This document shows, one piece after another, positions 1 to 7,288 of a stretch of DNA of 64,000 nucleotides (its first letter is position 1; each line of letters begins with the position of its first letter). The notes under the pieces are model-generated. The model was not told the DNA's origin, searched no databases, and was given only the letters and a program-made list of their open reading frames with translations. The DNA comes from Streptomyces violascens. GTDB lineage: Bacteria > Actinomycetota > Actinomycetes > Streptomycetales > Streptomycetaceae. Where the stretch lies: NCBI RefSeq assembly GCF_014649955.1, contig NZ_BMUA01000005.1:1-64000 (forward strand), written 5' to 3'. A program made the translations under genes and the position numbers.

Positions 1-53
1 AACCCCCACCACCCACCAGACACCGAGAGCCAGAACAACCTAACGGAGTCCTA

Positions 54-2783
54 CTAGTTCACGGTCAGTTCCGCGATGCCCGGATGCTGCTTGGCCTTGG
101 CGTCTCCCCGCACCGTCACGCGCACGTACCGCGCGAGTCGCGCATCACCCGCCGTCGCGGCCTGCCAGTGGCGCCCGTCGAGGGAGAGTTCGATGCTGTA
201 GGTGGTGGGCTTGGTGCCGTCCCAGGTGGGGGTGACCTTCGTGACGCGGACGGGCTTGGCGAGGTCCGCTGTCAGTTCCCCGCTTGCCCCGTCCGGCACC
301 CAGGCCGTGGCCCCGTTGCCGTCGAGCGCGGCGTCCGCGTACATGCCGGGCTGTTCGGACGAGGCGGTGGCGGTGGTGCAGCGGGCCGCGTTGGTGGTGG
401 GTGCGAGGTCGGGTCGGCGGGTCTTGAGGACGGCCGGGGAGCCCTTGCTGACTACCTGCTCGCCCTGGGGGGTGTCCAGCCTCATCGGGGCGCCGTCGGT
501 GAGGCGCACGGTGGTGCGGTGGGCGCCGATCTCCATGTCGTAGGTGCGTCCCTGCCAGGTCAGTCCGCGCAGAGTGACGCCGCGGTCGAGCTGCGGGGGC
601 AGCATCGGGTCGACGTGGAGGCGGTCCTCGCGCATCCGCAGGCCGGTCAGGCCGTTGGTGAAGACCTGCAGGAAGCCGCCCTTGCCGGTCAGGAAGTCCT
701 GGGCGGGCGTGCCCGCCAGCGGGTCCTGGGCGCCCGCCTTGTTGCCGCGGGCCTCCGAGAACTGGGCGAAGGGGCCGCGCACGAACGGCTTGATGGAACG
801 TTCCAGATAGGTGTACGTGGAGCAGCCCGGCTCGCCGAGCCCGGCGGCGTCGATGGCGTTCACCGAGTCCGTCATGGCCGGGCCGTCAGGGTCGGTGCGC
901 TGTGCGTAGTAGTCGAGGGTGGCGGCGTCGGAGCCCTGGGGCATCGGCCACTCCAGCGGGTACATCAGCAGCACCGTGTCGGCCTGCTTGATGGTGCTGC
1001 CCCGGTAGCCGTCGTACTGCTCGAAGACCTTGCTCTGTTCGTTGTACGGGATCCGGATGTGGTCGGCGATCGTCTTCCACGCGGCGGGGGCCGGCTGCCC
1101 GAGCAGTTCGGCGGCGCGGACGGCGTGGCGCAGGGCGGTGACGGCGCCCGCGTTGGTGAAGACCGCGTCGTCGACGCCGTTGCTGTATTCGTCGGGCCCG
1201 GCCGTGTCCTTGATCGAGTAGCTGCCGTCCGCGTTGCGGCTGACACGTCCCGCCCAGAACTCGGCGATTCCCTGCAGCACCGGCCAGCCGCGCTCGCGCA
1301 GCCACTGCGTGTCGTTGGTGGCCAGGTAGTACTGCCAGGTGGCCAGGGAGATGTCGGACTGGAGGTGGATCTGGGTGCGGCAGTGCGGCGGGTCGACGCT
1401 GTGGCACTCCTGGGCCAGGTTGCCCGAACTCCCGCTGTTCCAGGGGTAGAAGAGCCCTTGATACCCGAGCCGGCGCGCATTCTCGCGGGCCCCCGCGAGG
1501 GTCCGGTAGCGGTAGTCGACCACGGTCCTGGCGAGTTCGGGCCGGGTGGCGAGCAGGCCCGGGTACATCCACGTCTCGGCGTCCCAGAAGACGAGGCCCG
1601 CATAGTTGTCGCTGGTCAGACCCGTCGGAGCAATGCTGTTGGCCGCGCCCTCACGGGTGTTGGAGTACAGCCCGTACTGCGCGGACCGCACCCACGACTG
1701 CATCCCGGGCTGTCCGGGTATCTCGATGTCGCTGCGCCACAGCCGCGACCAGGCGGCGGTGTGGGCGCTGAGCAAAGCATCCCAGCCGTCGTCGGCGGCA
1801 CGCCGGGAGGCGGCGGTGGCATCGCGGCGCGGTGCGCGCGAGGTCAGAGAGGTGTCGACGCCGACGTACTTGGCGAAGTCGTACGACTTACCGGACTGAA
1901 CCCGGAGGATGAGTGCCTGATGGGTCGTCATGCCCACTGGTGGCTGCGCCAGTTGGGCCTTGGTGCCGTGTGTTCCGCGTCCGGCGCGCAGGGTGGAGGC
2001 GACGGCTCCGTCCACGTTCGTGCCGTCCGTGCGGAAAGCCACATCCATGCTCGGTGCGGTCCCGTCGCCGTGCTGCCCGCCGGTCCGGTCACCGCCGCCG
2101 GTCTGGCTCATGCGCCGGGCCCCGCGCCCGTCCAGCAGGTCGGTCACGGTCGCCTCGCCGCTCCAGTGCGGCGTCATGCTCAGACGTACGGCGCCCACGT
2201 GTGGGTTGACGCGGTCGGCGAGCACCTCGTACACGAGGTCGGTCCGGCGGCCGTCGGAGGCGGTCCAGGTCAGCGACGTGCGCACCACGCCGCAGTGCAG
2301 GAGGAGCGACTGACGGTAGTGGGAGATCCGGCCGGACGGTGTCGAAGAGTTGAAGGTATCGCGCTGTGCTCCGCCGGTGCCGACGGCGAGCGAGGTCCAG
2401 GTGGGCAGCGCCGCGACGGCCTGCCGGTCCCCGGCGGTCTGTTTATTGTGCGCGTAGAGCCCGGACACGAAGGAGCCGTCGTAGCTCGGGGTGAACAGCG
2501 GCCAGCCGGTCTTGGCCGTGCTGTCGGCGTATCCGGCACCGTTCGGCGGCACGCGCTGCCCCAGGTAGCCGTTGCCGACGAAGGCGTGGTTGGTGTTTGC
2601 CGGGTCGATACGAGTGGTGCCCAGCGTCCAGCCGTCGCCTTCGGAGCAGGTGGGGGTCGTGGCGGCGGTGTTCCGCACTGGCTGCGAGGCCGCCGGCGGC
2701 ACGGAGGCGAGAAGCGCTCCGGCCAGTAGCACCGCGGTCAGCCGGGCGGCACGCGGCCGCACACCGAGGGAGTACGACGTCAT
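54..2783 (-). CDS. Secreted GH65-type glycoside hydrolase (acid-trehalase-like) with C-terminal discoidin/CBM32-like domain
   Basis: The 909-residue product starts with a signal peptide (Arg-rich n-region, hydrophobic core, PPAASQP cleavage region). The central part resembles the (alpha/alpha)6 catalytic domain of GH65 acid trehalases and kojibiose/maltose phosphorylases. The motif AGPDEY places the expected general acid at Glu532, and WDAETWMYPGL lies upstream of it. The last ~130 residues look like a discoidin (F5/8C) carbohydrate-binding domain with paired cysteines. ATG at 2783 follows CGGAGAACC. Being extracellular fits a hydrolase better than a phosphorylase. Trehalose or another alpha-glucoside is a family-based guess at the substrate. 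Confidence 0.85.
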   Translation of the reverse strand: MTSYSLGVRPRAARLTAVLLAGALLASVPPAASQPVRNTAATTPTCSEGDGWTLGTTRIDPANTNHAFVGNGYLGQRVPPNGAGYADSTAKTGWPLFTPSYDGSFVSGLYAHNKQTAGDRQAVAALPTWTSLAVGTGGAQRDTFNSSTPSGRISHYRQSLLLHCGVVRTSLTWTASDGRRTDLVYEVLADRVNPHVGAVRLSMTPHWSGEATVTDLLDGRGARRMSQTGGGDRTGGQHGDGTAPSMDVAFRTDGTNVDGAVASTLRAGRGTHGTKAQLAQPPVGMTTHQALILRVQSGKSYDFAKYVGVDTSLTSRAPRRDATAASRRAADDGWDALLSAHTAAWSRLWRSDIEIPGQPGMQSWVRSAQYGLYSNTREGAANSIAPTGLTSDNYAGLVFWDAETWMYPGLLATRPELARTVVDYRYRTLAGARENARRLGYQGLFYPWNSGSSGNLAQECHSVDPPHCRTQIHLQSDISLATWQYYLATNDTQWLRERGWPVLQGIAEFWAGRVSRNADGSYSIKDTAGPDEYSNGVDDAVFTNAGAVTALRHAVRAAELLGQPAPAAWKTIADHIRIPYNEQSKVFEQYDGYRGSTIKQADTVLLMYPLEWPMPQGSDAATLDYYAQRTDPDGPAMTDSVNAIDAAGLGEPGCSTYTYLERSIKPFVRGPFAQFSEARGNKAGAQDPLAGTPAQDFLTGKGGFLQVFTNGLTGLRMREDRLHVDPMLPPQLDRGVTLRGLTWQGRTYDMEIGAHRTTVRLTDGAPMRLDTPQGEQVVSKGSPAVLKTRRPDLAPTTNAARCTTATASSEQPGMYADAALDGNGATAWVPDGASGELTADLAKPVRVTKVTPTWDGTKPTTYSIELSLDGRHWQAATAGDARLARYVRVTVRGDAKAKQHPGIAELTVN

Positions 2784-2841
2784 GGTTCTCCGTCACTCTG
2801 GTTCGCCTGCGAGGGTCCAGGGACAATAAATTTCATGAACG

Positions 2842-2853
2842 ATTGACGTCAAT
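2842..2853. promoter_or_regulatory. 12-bp perfect palindrome over a -35 box, GH65 promoter
   Basis: ATTGACGTCAAT is a perfect palindrome about 60 bp upstream of the GH65 start. Read on the minus strand it contains TTGACG, followed 16 bp later by TTTATT, a plausible -35/-10 pair. A protein bound here would cover the -35 box. The cognate regulator is not identifiable from the window. Confidence 0.4.
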
Positions 2854-2918
2854 AGGTGTGCAGTTTTCGTTAAGTTCTGAACGGGCGGGCGGACGGTTGG
2901 CGCCCGAGACGAGGTGTT

Positions 2919-3986
2919 TCAGCCGCAGGTGTCGCTGCTGCCCGTCCGTATCCGTATGCCCCTTCCTCGGTCGTCACTGGTGCTCGGGGCGGCGGACTGC
3001 CTGGCCGGCCAGCGGCGGGCCAGCCAGGCGCAGGTCACCAGCTGGATGGTGTGGTAGAGCATCAGCGGCAGTACCACGATCCCGACCCGCTCCGCCGGGA
3101 ACAGCACGGTGGCCATCGGCAGCCCGCCGGCCAGGCTCTTGTTCGAGCCGCAGAACACGGCGGTGACCCGGTCCGCGTACGGCAGGCCGATCAACCGGGC
3201 GGCTCCGTAGGAGAGTTGAAGGGCCAGGGCGAGCAGGAGTGCGCAGAGCGCGGCCAGCAGGAGCAGTCGCCCGGGTGAGACGCGCTGCCAGATGCCGGTG
3301 GTCATGCCACGGCTGAACGCGGAGTACACGACGAGCAGGATGGAGCCCCGGTCGCACACGGTGATCAACGCCCGGTGTCTGCCCAGCCATTCGGTGACCC
3401 AGCGCCGCGCCACCTGCCCGGCGAGGAAAGGCGCCAGGAGCTGAAGGGCGATGTCCCCGAGCTGCGAGGCCCGTATCGGCATTCCCCCGCCGCCGGTCTG
3501 CCCGATGAGGGCGACCGCGAGCACGGGAGTCAGCACCACTGCGAGGACGGTGGAGAACGACGCCGAGCAGATGGCCGCCGCCACATTGCCCCGGGCCATC
3601 GACGTGAAGGCGATCGAGGACTGAACGGTGGACGGGAGGACCGTCAGGAAGAGGACACCGACGGCCAGTTCCGTGCTGAGTACGGAACGCGGCAGCAGCC
3701 CGGCCGCCAGTCCCGCCAGCGGGAACGCCGCAAACGTCAGGGCCAGGATGGGGACGTGCAGCCGCCAGTGCCGCAGACCGTCGTACGCCGCCCGCGGCGA
3801 GAGGCGGGCGCCGTAGAGGAAGAACAGCAGGCCGACGGCGACCCGGACGGCGAGCGAGACGCCGTCGGCTGCCGCGCCCTCGACCGGGGCGAGCGTCGCC
3901 ACGCCGATGACGGTGAACAGCGCGACGATGTACCAGTCCACGCGGTGCCGGATGTGACGGGCGACCGAGCGCAGGATAAGGAGCAT
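2919..3986 (-). CDS. SBF-like (bile acid:sodium symporter family) membrane transporter
   Basis: About ten hydrophobic segments in 355 residues, with the pattern of SBF-like (PF13593-type) transporters: an N-terminal RHIRHRVDWYIVALF segment, a GLLFFLYGARLSP loop, a VLFLTVLPSTVQSSIAF helix, and FCGSNKSLAGGLPMA near the C-terminus. The ATG at 3986 is chosen because AGAAGGAG precedes it; a longer in-frame start would overlap the upstream gene. It follows the PEP-mutase-family gene by 82 bp on the same strand, so the two are probably cotranscribed and the solute may be a small organic acid. The substrate is not known from sequence. Confidence 0.8.
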   Translation of the reverse strand: MLLILRSVARHIRHRVDWYIVALFTVIGVATLAPVEGAAADGVSLAVRVAVGLLFFLYGARLSPRAAYDGLRHWRLHVPILALTFAAFPLAGLAAGLLPRSVLSTELAVGVLFLTVLPSTVQSSIAFTSMARGNVAAAICSASFSTVLAVVLTPVLAVALIGQTGGGGMPIRASQLGDIALQLLAPFLAGQVARRWVTEWLGRHRALITVCDRGSILLVVYSAFSRGMTTGIWQRVSPGRLLLLAALCALLLALALQLSYGAARLIGLPYADRVTAVFCGSNKSLAGGLPMATVLFPAERVGIVVLPLMLYHTIQLVTCAWLARRWPARQSAAPSTSDDRGRGIRIRTGSSDTCG

Positions 3987-4068
3987 GCGTCTCCTTCTGC
4001 GGAGCGGGGATTCACATGGCGCGGGGCCGCGCCGCCGACGAGGCGGAGCGGCCCCTCCTGACTCACTG

Positions 4069-4926
4069 TCAGGCGTCGGCCGGGACACGGTCGTGGTGGC
4101 GGCTGATGTTCCCTTCAAGGAGCGTCAGGCACTCGGCGACGCCGACGCTGGCCGGGGTGTGCTCGGGCAGCCGCCCGTCGGCCGCCTTGAGGTCGCTCAG
4201 CGCGCTGTCGATGGCGCTCTGGGCGGCGAACAGGCAGGGCGTGCTGTAGATCGCGACATCGACGCCCAGTTCCTGAAGCTCCGTCAGTGAGAGCCGTGGC
4301 GACTTGCCGCCCGCGATCTGGTTGAACAGCAAGGGTTTGTCGCCGATGACGCGGCGCACCTTGTGAATCCAGTCGATGCTGCGCACCCCGTCGACGAGGA
4401 TCACGTCGGCGTCGGTCGCTGCCAGGGCTTTGGCCCGGCGCAGGATCTCCTCCTCCTCGGTGGCGTCCGTGCGGGCGACGACGACCAGGTCCCGACGGGC
4501 CTTGAGGACCATGTCGAGCTTTTCCAGGTACGCGTCCAGCGGCAGCACCTGCTTGCCGTCCACGTGGCCGCAGCGCCTTGGCCGCTGCTGGTCCTCCAGG
4601 ATGATGCCGGAGGCCCCGCCGTGCTCCAGCTGCTGGACCACGTGGCACGCCGTTTCCGGGTCGACGTAGCCGTCGTCGATGTCGACGAGCAGATGCTGCT
4701 GGGGGAAGGCGAGCCGCAGCCGCTGAACGAACGCGACGATGTCGGGCCAGGCGATGAAGCCGATGTCGGGCAGGCCGTAGTGGGAGGCCGCGAAGCCGAA
4801 TCCCGAGACGAACATTCCGTCGTAGTGCTGCGCCGCCACGGACGCGGAGAACATGTCGAAAATGCCGATCAGGGGGGTGGTGCCGTCGTTGTGTATCGCG
4901 GTGCGTAGCCGGTTGGGGTGATTCAC
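4069..4926 (-). CDS. Isocitrate lyase / PEP mutase superfamily enzyme
   Basis: A 285-residue alpha/beta barrel protein. Visible superfamily signatures are IGIFDMFSA at the N-terminus, the metal-binding stretch LLVDIDDGY, EDQQRPRRCGH (the active-site Cys position of isocitrate and 2-methylisocitrate lyases) and VVVARTDATEE. The RCGH motif argues for a C-C lyase of the methylisocitrate lyase/oxaloacetate decarboxylase type over a phosphonate-forming PEP mutase, which normally lacks that Cys. GTG start with GGAGGG five bases upstream. It is the first gene of a pair with the SBF-like transporter, and no phosphonate biosynthesis genes lie nearby. Confidence 0.8.
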   Translation of the reverse strand: MNHPNRLRTAIHNDGTTPLIGIFDMFSASVAAQHYDGMFVSGFGFAASHYGLPDIGFIAWPDIVAFVQRLRLAFPQQHLLVDIDDGYVDPETACHVVQQLEHGGASGIILEDQQRPRRCGHVDGKQVLPLDAYLEKLDMVLKARRDLVVVARTDATEEEEILRRAKALAATDADVILVDGVRSIDWIHKVRRVIGDKPLLFNQIAGGKSPRLSLTELQELGVDVAIYSTPCLFAAQSAIDSALSDLKAADGRLPEHTPASVGVAECLTLLEGNISRHHDRVPADA

Positions 4927-5405
4927 GGGTACCCTCCGATGAGGTCGCGGTCATGTGTCTCGCGGCCGGCCCGTTGCCTGCCAAGTCGACGGCCGGGGCG
5001 AGGCGTTGCATACCGAAGCGCCCTTGGGGCCATGCCGTTTCGGTGTGGCCCCATTTCCGTGTGCACGTATGTGCCGTGGGTGGGTGTCTTTCTCTTGCGC
5101 GCGGTCAACGGCATGAGCAATTACGGGAATTGCCGCTGTCGTTCCCGGCATGAGCAGCGTAGGGAAAGAGTTGGTCATGCAACAACCATGACTTTGTAAT
5201 GTCGGCTGCTCATGGCTGCTTTTGCGCCGGTCGTCGCGAACCGCGGCCGCTGCGAGACGGCAAGCCGAAAACGGTCACCGCCCCAGGTCCGGCGGCATTT
5301 CGCGTGTGACGGCCCCATTGATTGATTACCCGTCAGATGTGACGGTGTCGACGCCGGATAGTCCGAATCGGTTCACATGGCTCGGCCGGGCCGATTCGAG
5401 CCGCC
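4927..5405. other. 479-bp intergenic region without a supported gene
   Basis: No open frame here has convincing codon use or a good ribosome site. The region holds two small structures. One is an 8-bp stem (TGGGGCCA/TGGCCCCA, 5025-5053), a possible terminator for the upstream sirtuin gene. The other is an inverted repeat GTCATG-N7-CATGAC at 5174-5192. The promoter of the PEP-mutase-family/SBF pair presumably also lies here, but no clear -10/-35 pair was found. Confidence 0.6.
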
Positions 5406-6305
5406 TTAGGCAGCCTTCCGGCCGTCGACGGGGATGTGGAGTCGGTCGGCCAGGGCGGTGAGTGCCGTGCCCAGGGGAAGTGCGACTCGGGTGACGGCGT
5501 GCTGGTCGCCGCGTGTCGGGTCCTGATTGACGATGAGTACGGGCTTGCCGGCCCGGGCCGCCTCGCGGACGAACCGGAGCCCGGACATCACGGTGAGCGA
5601 GGAGCCCAGGACCAGCAGCGAGGTCGACTCGTCGACCAGTGCGCGGCAGCGCGCGACCCGCTGCGGTGGCACGGCCTCGCCGAAGAACACCACGTCGGGT
5701 TTGAGGATGCCGCCGCATTCCGCGCAGGCCGCGACGCGGAAGTCCCTGACCTGCTCGTCGGTCAGGTCGGCGTCACCGTCGGGGTTGAGTCCGGCGGCCA
5801 CCGGTTCGAAGCCCACGTTTGCCTCTTCGAGCCGCCGGGCGAGTTCGCGGCGCGCGCTGAAACCGCCGCAGGAAAGGCAGACGACCCGGTCGAGGCTTCC
5901 GTGCAGCTCCACCACGCCCTCGCTGCCCGCGGCCTGATGCAGACCGTCGACGTTCTGGGTGATCACGCCCGAGAGCAGGCCGTGCCGCTCGAACGCCGTC
6001 ACGGCCAGGTGTCCGGCGTTGGGCCGGGCGCGGCCGAACGTACGCCAGCCGAGGTGGCTGCGCGCCCAGTAGCGGCGCCGGGCCCCGGCGGCGGCGGTGA
6101 ATTCCTGGTACGTCATCGGGGTGTGCCGGCTCAGGCTCCCGCCTTTGCCCCGGTAGTCGGGGATACCCGACTCCGTGGAGATGCCGGCCCCGCTGAGCAC
6201 CAGCACACCGCCGGCCCGCAGCGCATCGGCGACCGGCCCGGGATCCGTGGTGCCGGGCCTCAGGCCGTCGGTGGGCGTCCAGCTCAGGGTGGGGCGCATG
6301 CGCAT
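5406..6305 (-). CDS. Sir2-family NAD-dependent protein deacylase
   Basis: A sirtuin of 299 residues. The NAD-binding motif [14 protein letters not shown] is intact, as are [12 protein letters not shown] (catalytic His in the VELHG segment that follows), the zinc-binding pairs CLSCGG and CAECGG, and LVLGSSLTV with VNQDPT for ribose contacts. It would remove acyl groups from lysines and consume NAD. The start is ATG at 6305, with a second in-frame ATG six bases later; the ribosome site GGCGG is weak. A much longer open frame continues upstream, but that extension is a shadow of the ArsR-SRPBCC gene. The gene lies 65 bp downstream of that regulator on the same strand. Confidence 0.9.
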   Translation of the reverse strand: MRMRPTLSWTPTDGLRPGTTDPGPVADALRAGGVLVLSGAGISTESGIPDYRGKGGSLSRHTPMTYQEFTAAAGARRRYWARSHLGWRTFGRARPNAGHLAVTAFERHGLLSGVITQNVDGLHQAAGSEGVVELHGSLDRVVCLSCGGFSARRELARRLEEANVGFEPVAAGLNPDGDADLTDEQVRDFRVAACAECGGILKPDVVFFGEAVPPQRVARCRALVDESTSLLVLGSSLTVMSGLRFVREAARAGKPVLIVNQDPTRGDQHAVTRVALPLGTALTALADRLHIPVDGRKAA

Positions 6306-6370
6306 ACCGCCAAGCCTACGAAAACGGCCGGGGCGCCGGTACGGGACGGCCGGTCGAATGAGATGGGGGC

Positions 6371-7156
6371 TCAGTGTGCCGCGAGGGGCTCGCCCGTCTC
6401 CAGGAGGGTCTTCAGGCTGGACAGGATCGGCGGCCAGCCCTGGCTGCACATGTCGTGCAGGATGCCCTCCGGGTCGAAGTCGTGGGTGACCGTCAGCTTG
6501 ACCTGGTCGCCCTGGGGCTCCAGGTCGAAGGTGACGTTGGAGCGGCGCTCCACCGCGATCTGCGCCCGTACGTCCTCCGCGATGCCGACCGCCTTGGCCC
6601 ACTCGTCCGTGAACGAGTGCCAGGTGTAGGCGAGTTGGCGGTACGGGTCCGAGACGAGGACGATCTGTTCCGGGTCCGCCATCGTCGCACCGCCCTGCTT
6701 CCAGACCAGCGGCGAGCCCTTCTTCCAGTCGCTCTCGAAGCCCACGCCCCAGTACCGCTCGGTGAAGGCCGAGTCCGTCAGGGCCTGCCACAGCCGCTCG
6801 GGGGTGGTGCGGATGTAGGTCGTGTACACGAACGTCTTGCTGTCCATGAGGGGCTGCTCCAATGCTCTCTTCAGGTCCGCGAGGGCGTCGACCCTGCTCT
6901 GGTCGAACCGGCTGATCCACCGCTCGGCGATGGCGTTGATCGGCACGGCGTTCAGGTAGTGCAGCTTTTCCCGCCCCTGCCGCACCGTCGTGACGAGTCC
7001 GGCGCCCTCCAGGACGGCGAGGTGCTTGCTCACCGACTGGCGGGCCATGTCGAGGCCCGCGCACAGCTCCCGCAGGGTCTGTCCGTTGCGGCCCCGCAGC
7101 CGGTCCAGCAACCGCCGCCGGCTCGGATCCGCCAAGGCCTTGAACACCGCGTCCAT
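6371..7156 (-). CDS. ArsR-type HTH regulator fused to an SRPBCC (AHSA1-like) domain
   Basis: Residues 1-90 form a winged-helix ArsR domain (FKALADPSRRRLLDRLR, then the recognition region MARQSVSKHLAVLEGAGLV). Residues ~105-255 form an AHSA1/SRPBCC hydrophobic-pocket domain (VYTTYIRTTPERLWQALTD, YWGVGFESDW, GGWPPIL-like end). Such single-chain fusions usually repress their own promoter and may sense a hydrophobic ligand through the second domain. A perfect palindrome lies 23 bp upstream of the start. No metal-binding Cys cluster is visible in the HTH part, so metal sensing is unlikely. Confidence 0.85.
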   Translation of the reverse strand: MDAVFKALADPSRRRLLDRLRGRNGQTLRELCAGLDMARQSVSKHLAVLEGAGLVTTVRQGREKLHYLNAVPINAIAERWISRFDQSRVDALADLKRALEQPLMDSKTFVYTTYIRTTPERLWQALTDSAFTERYWGVGFESDWKKGSPLVWKQGGATMADPEQIVLVSDPYRQLAYTWHSFTDEWAKAVGIAEDVRAQIAVERRSNVTFDLEPQGDQVKLTVTHDFDPEGILHDMCSQGWPPILSSLKTLLETGEPLAAH

Positions 7157-7178
7157 GACTCGTCACCCCCAGTCATGC

Positions 7179-7190
7179 AGCCATATGGCT
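7179..7190. promoter_or_regulatory. Palindrome upstream of the ArsR-SRPBCC gene, likely autoregulatory operator
   Basis: AGCCATATGGCT is a perfect 12-bp palindrome 23 bp before the ATG at 7156. Its position over the expected promoter suits self-repression by the ArsR-type protein. There is no experimental support in the sequence itself. Confidence 0.45.
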
Positions 7191-7288
7191 ACCTGTCCAT
7201 GATTGGCACCCCTGTGGCTGCACGTCAAATGGGAGCGGGCCATCAGAACGGGAACGCCCCCGCCCGGTCGTTCAAGCGGGCGTGCTCC

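Noticed and set aside
84..2729. 881-residue plus-strand open frame over the GH65 gene
   Set aside because: It is an antisense shadow made by high GC; no protein features, while the minus strand encodes a full secreted enzyme with signal peptide and ribosome site.
4069..4926. Phosphonate biosynthesis gene (true PEP mutase)
   Set aside because: The active-site segment has RCGH as in methylisocitrate lyases, and no phosphonopyruvate decarboxylase or other phosphonate genes are present.
5406..7166. 586-residue frame joining the sirtuin with upstream sequence
   Set aside because: The upstream part is Arg/Gly/Pro-rich and overlaps the ArsR-SRPBCC gene in another frame; the sirtuin fold starts at 6305.
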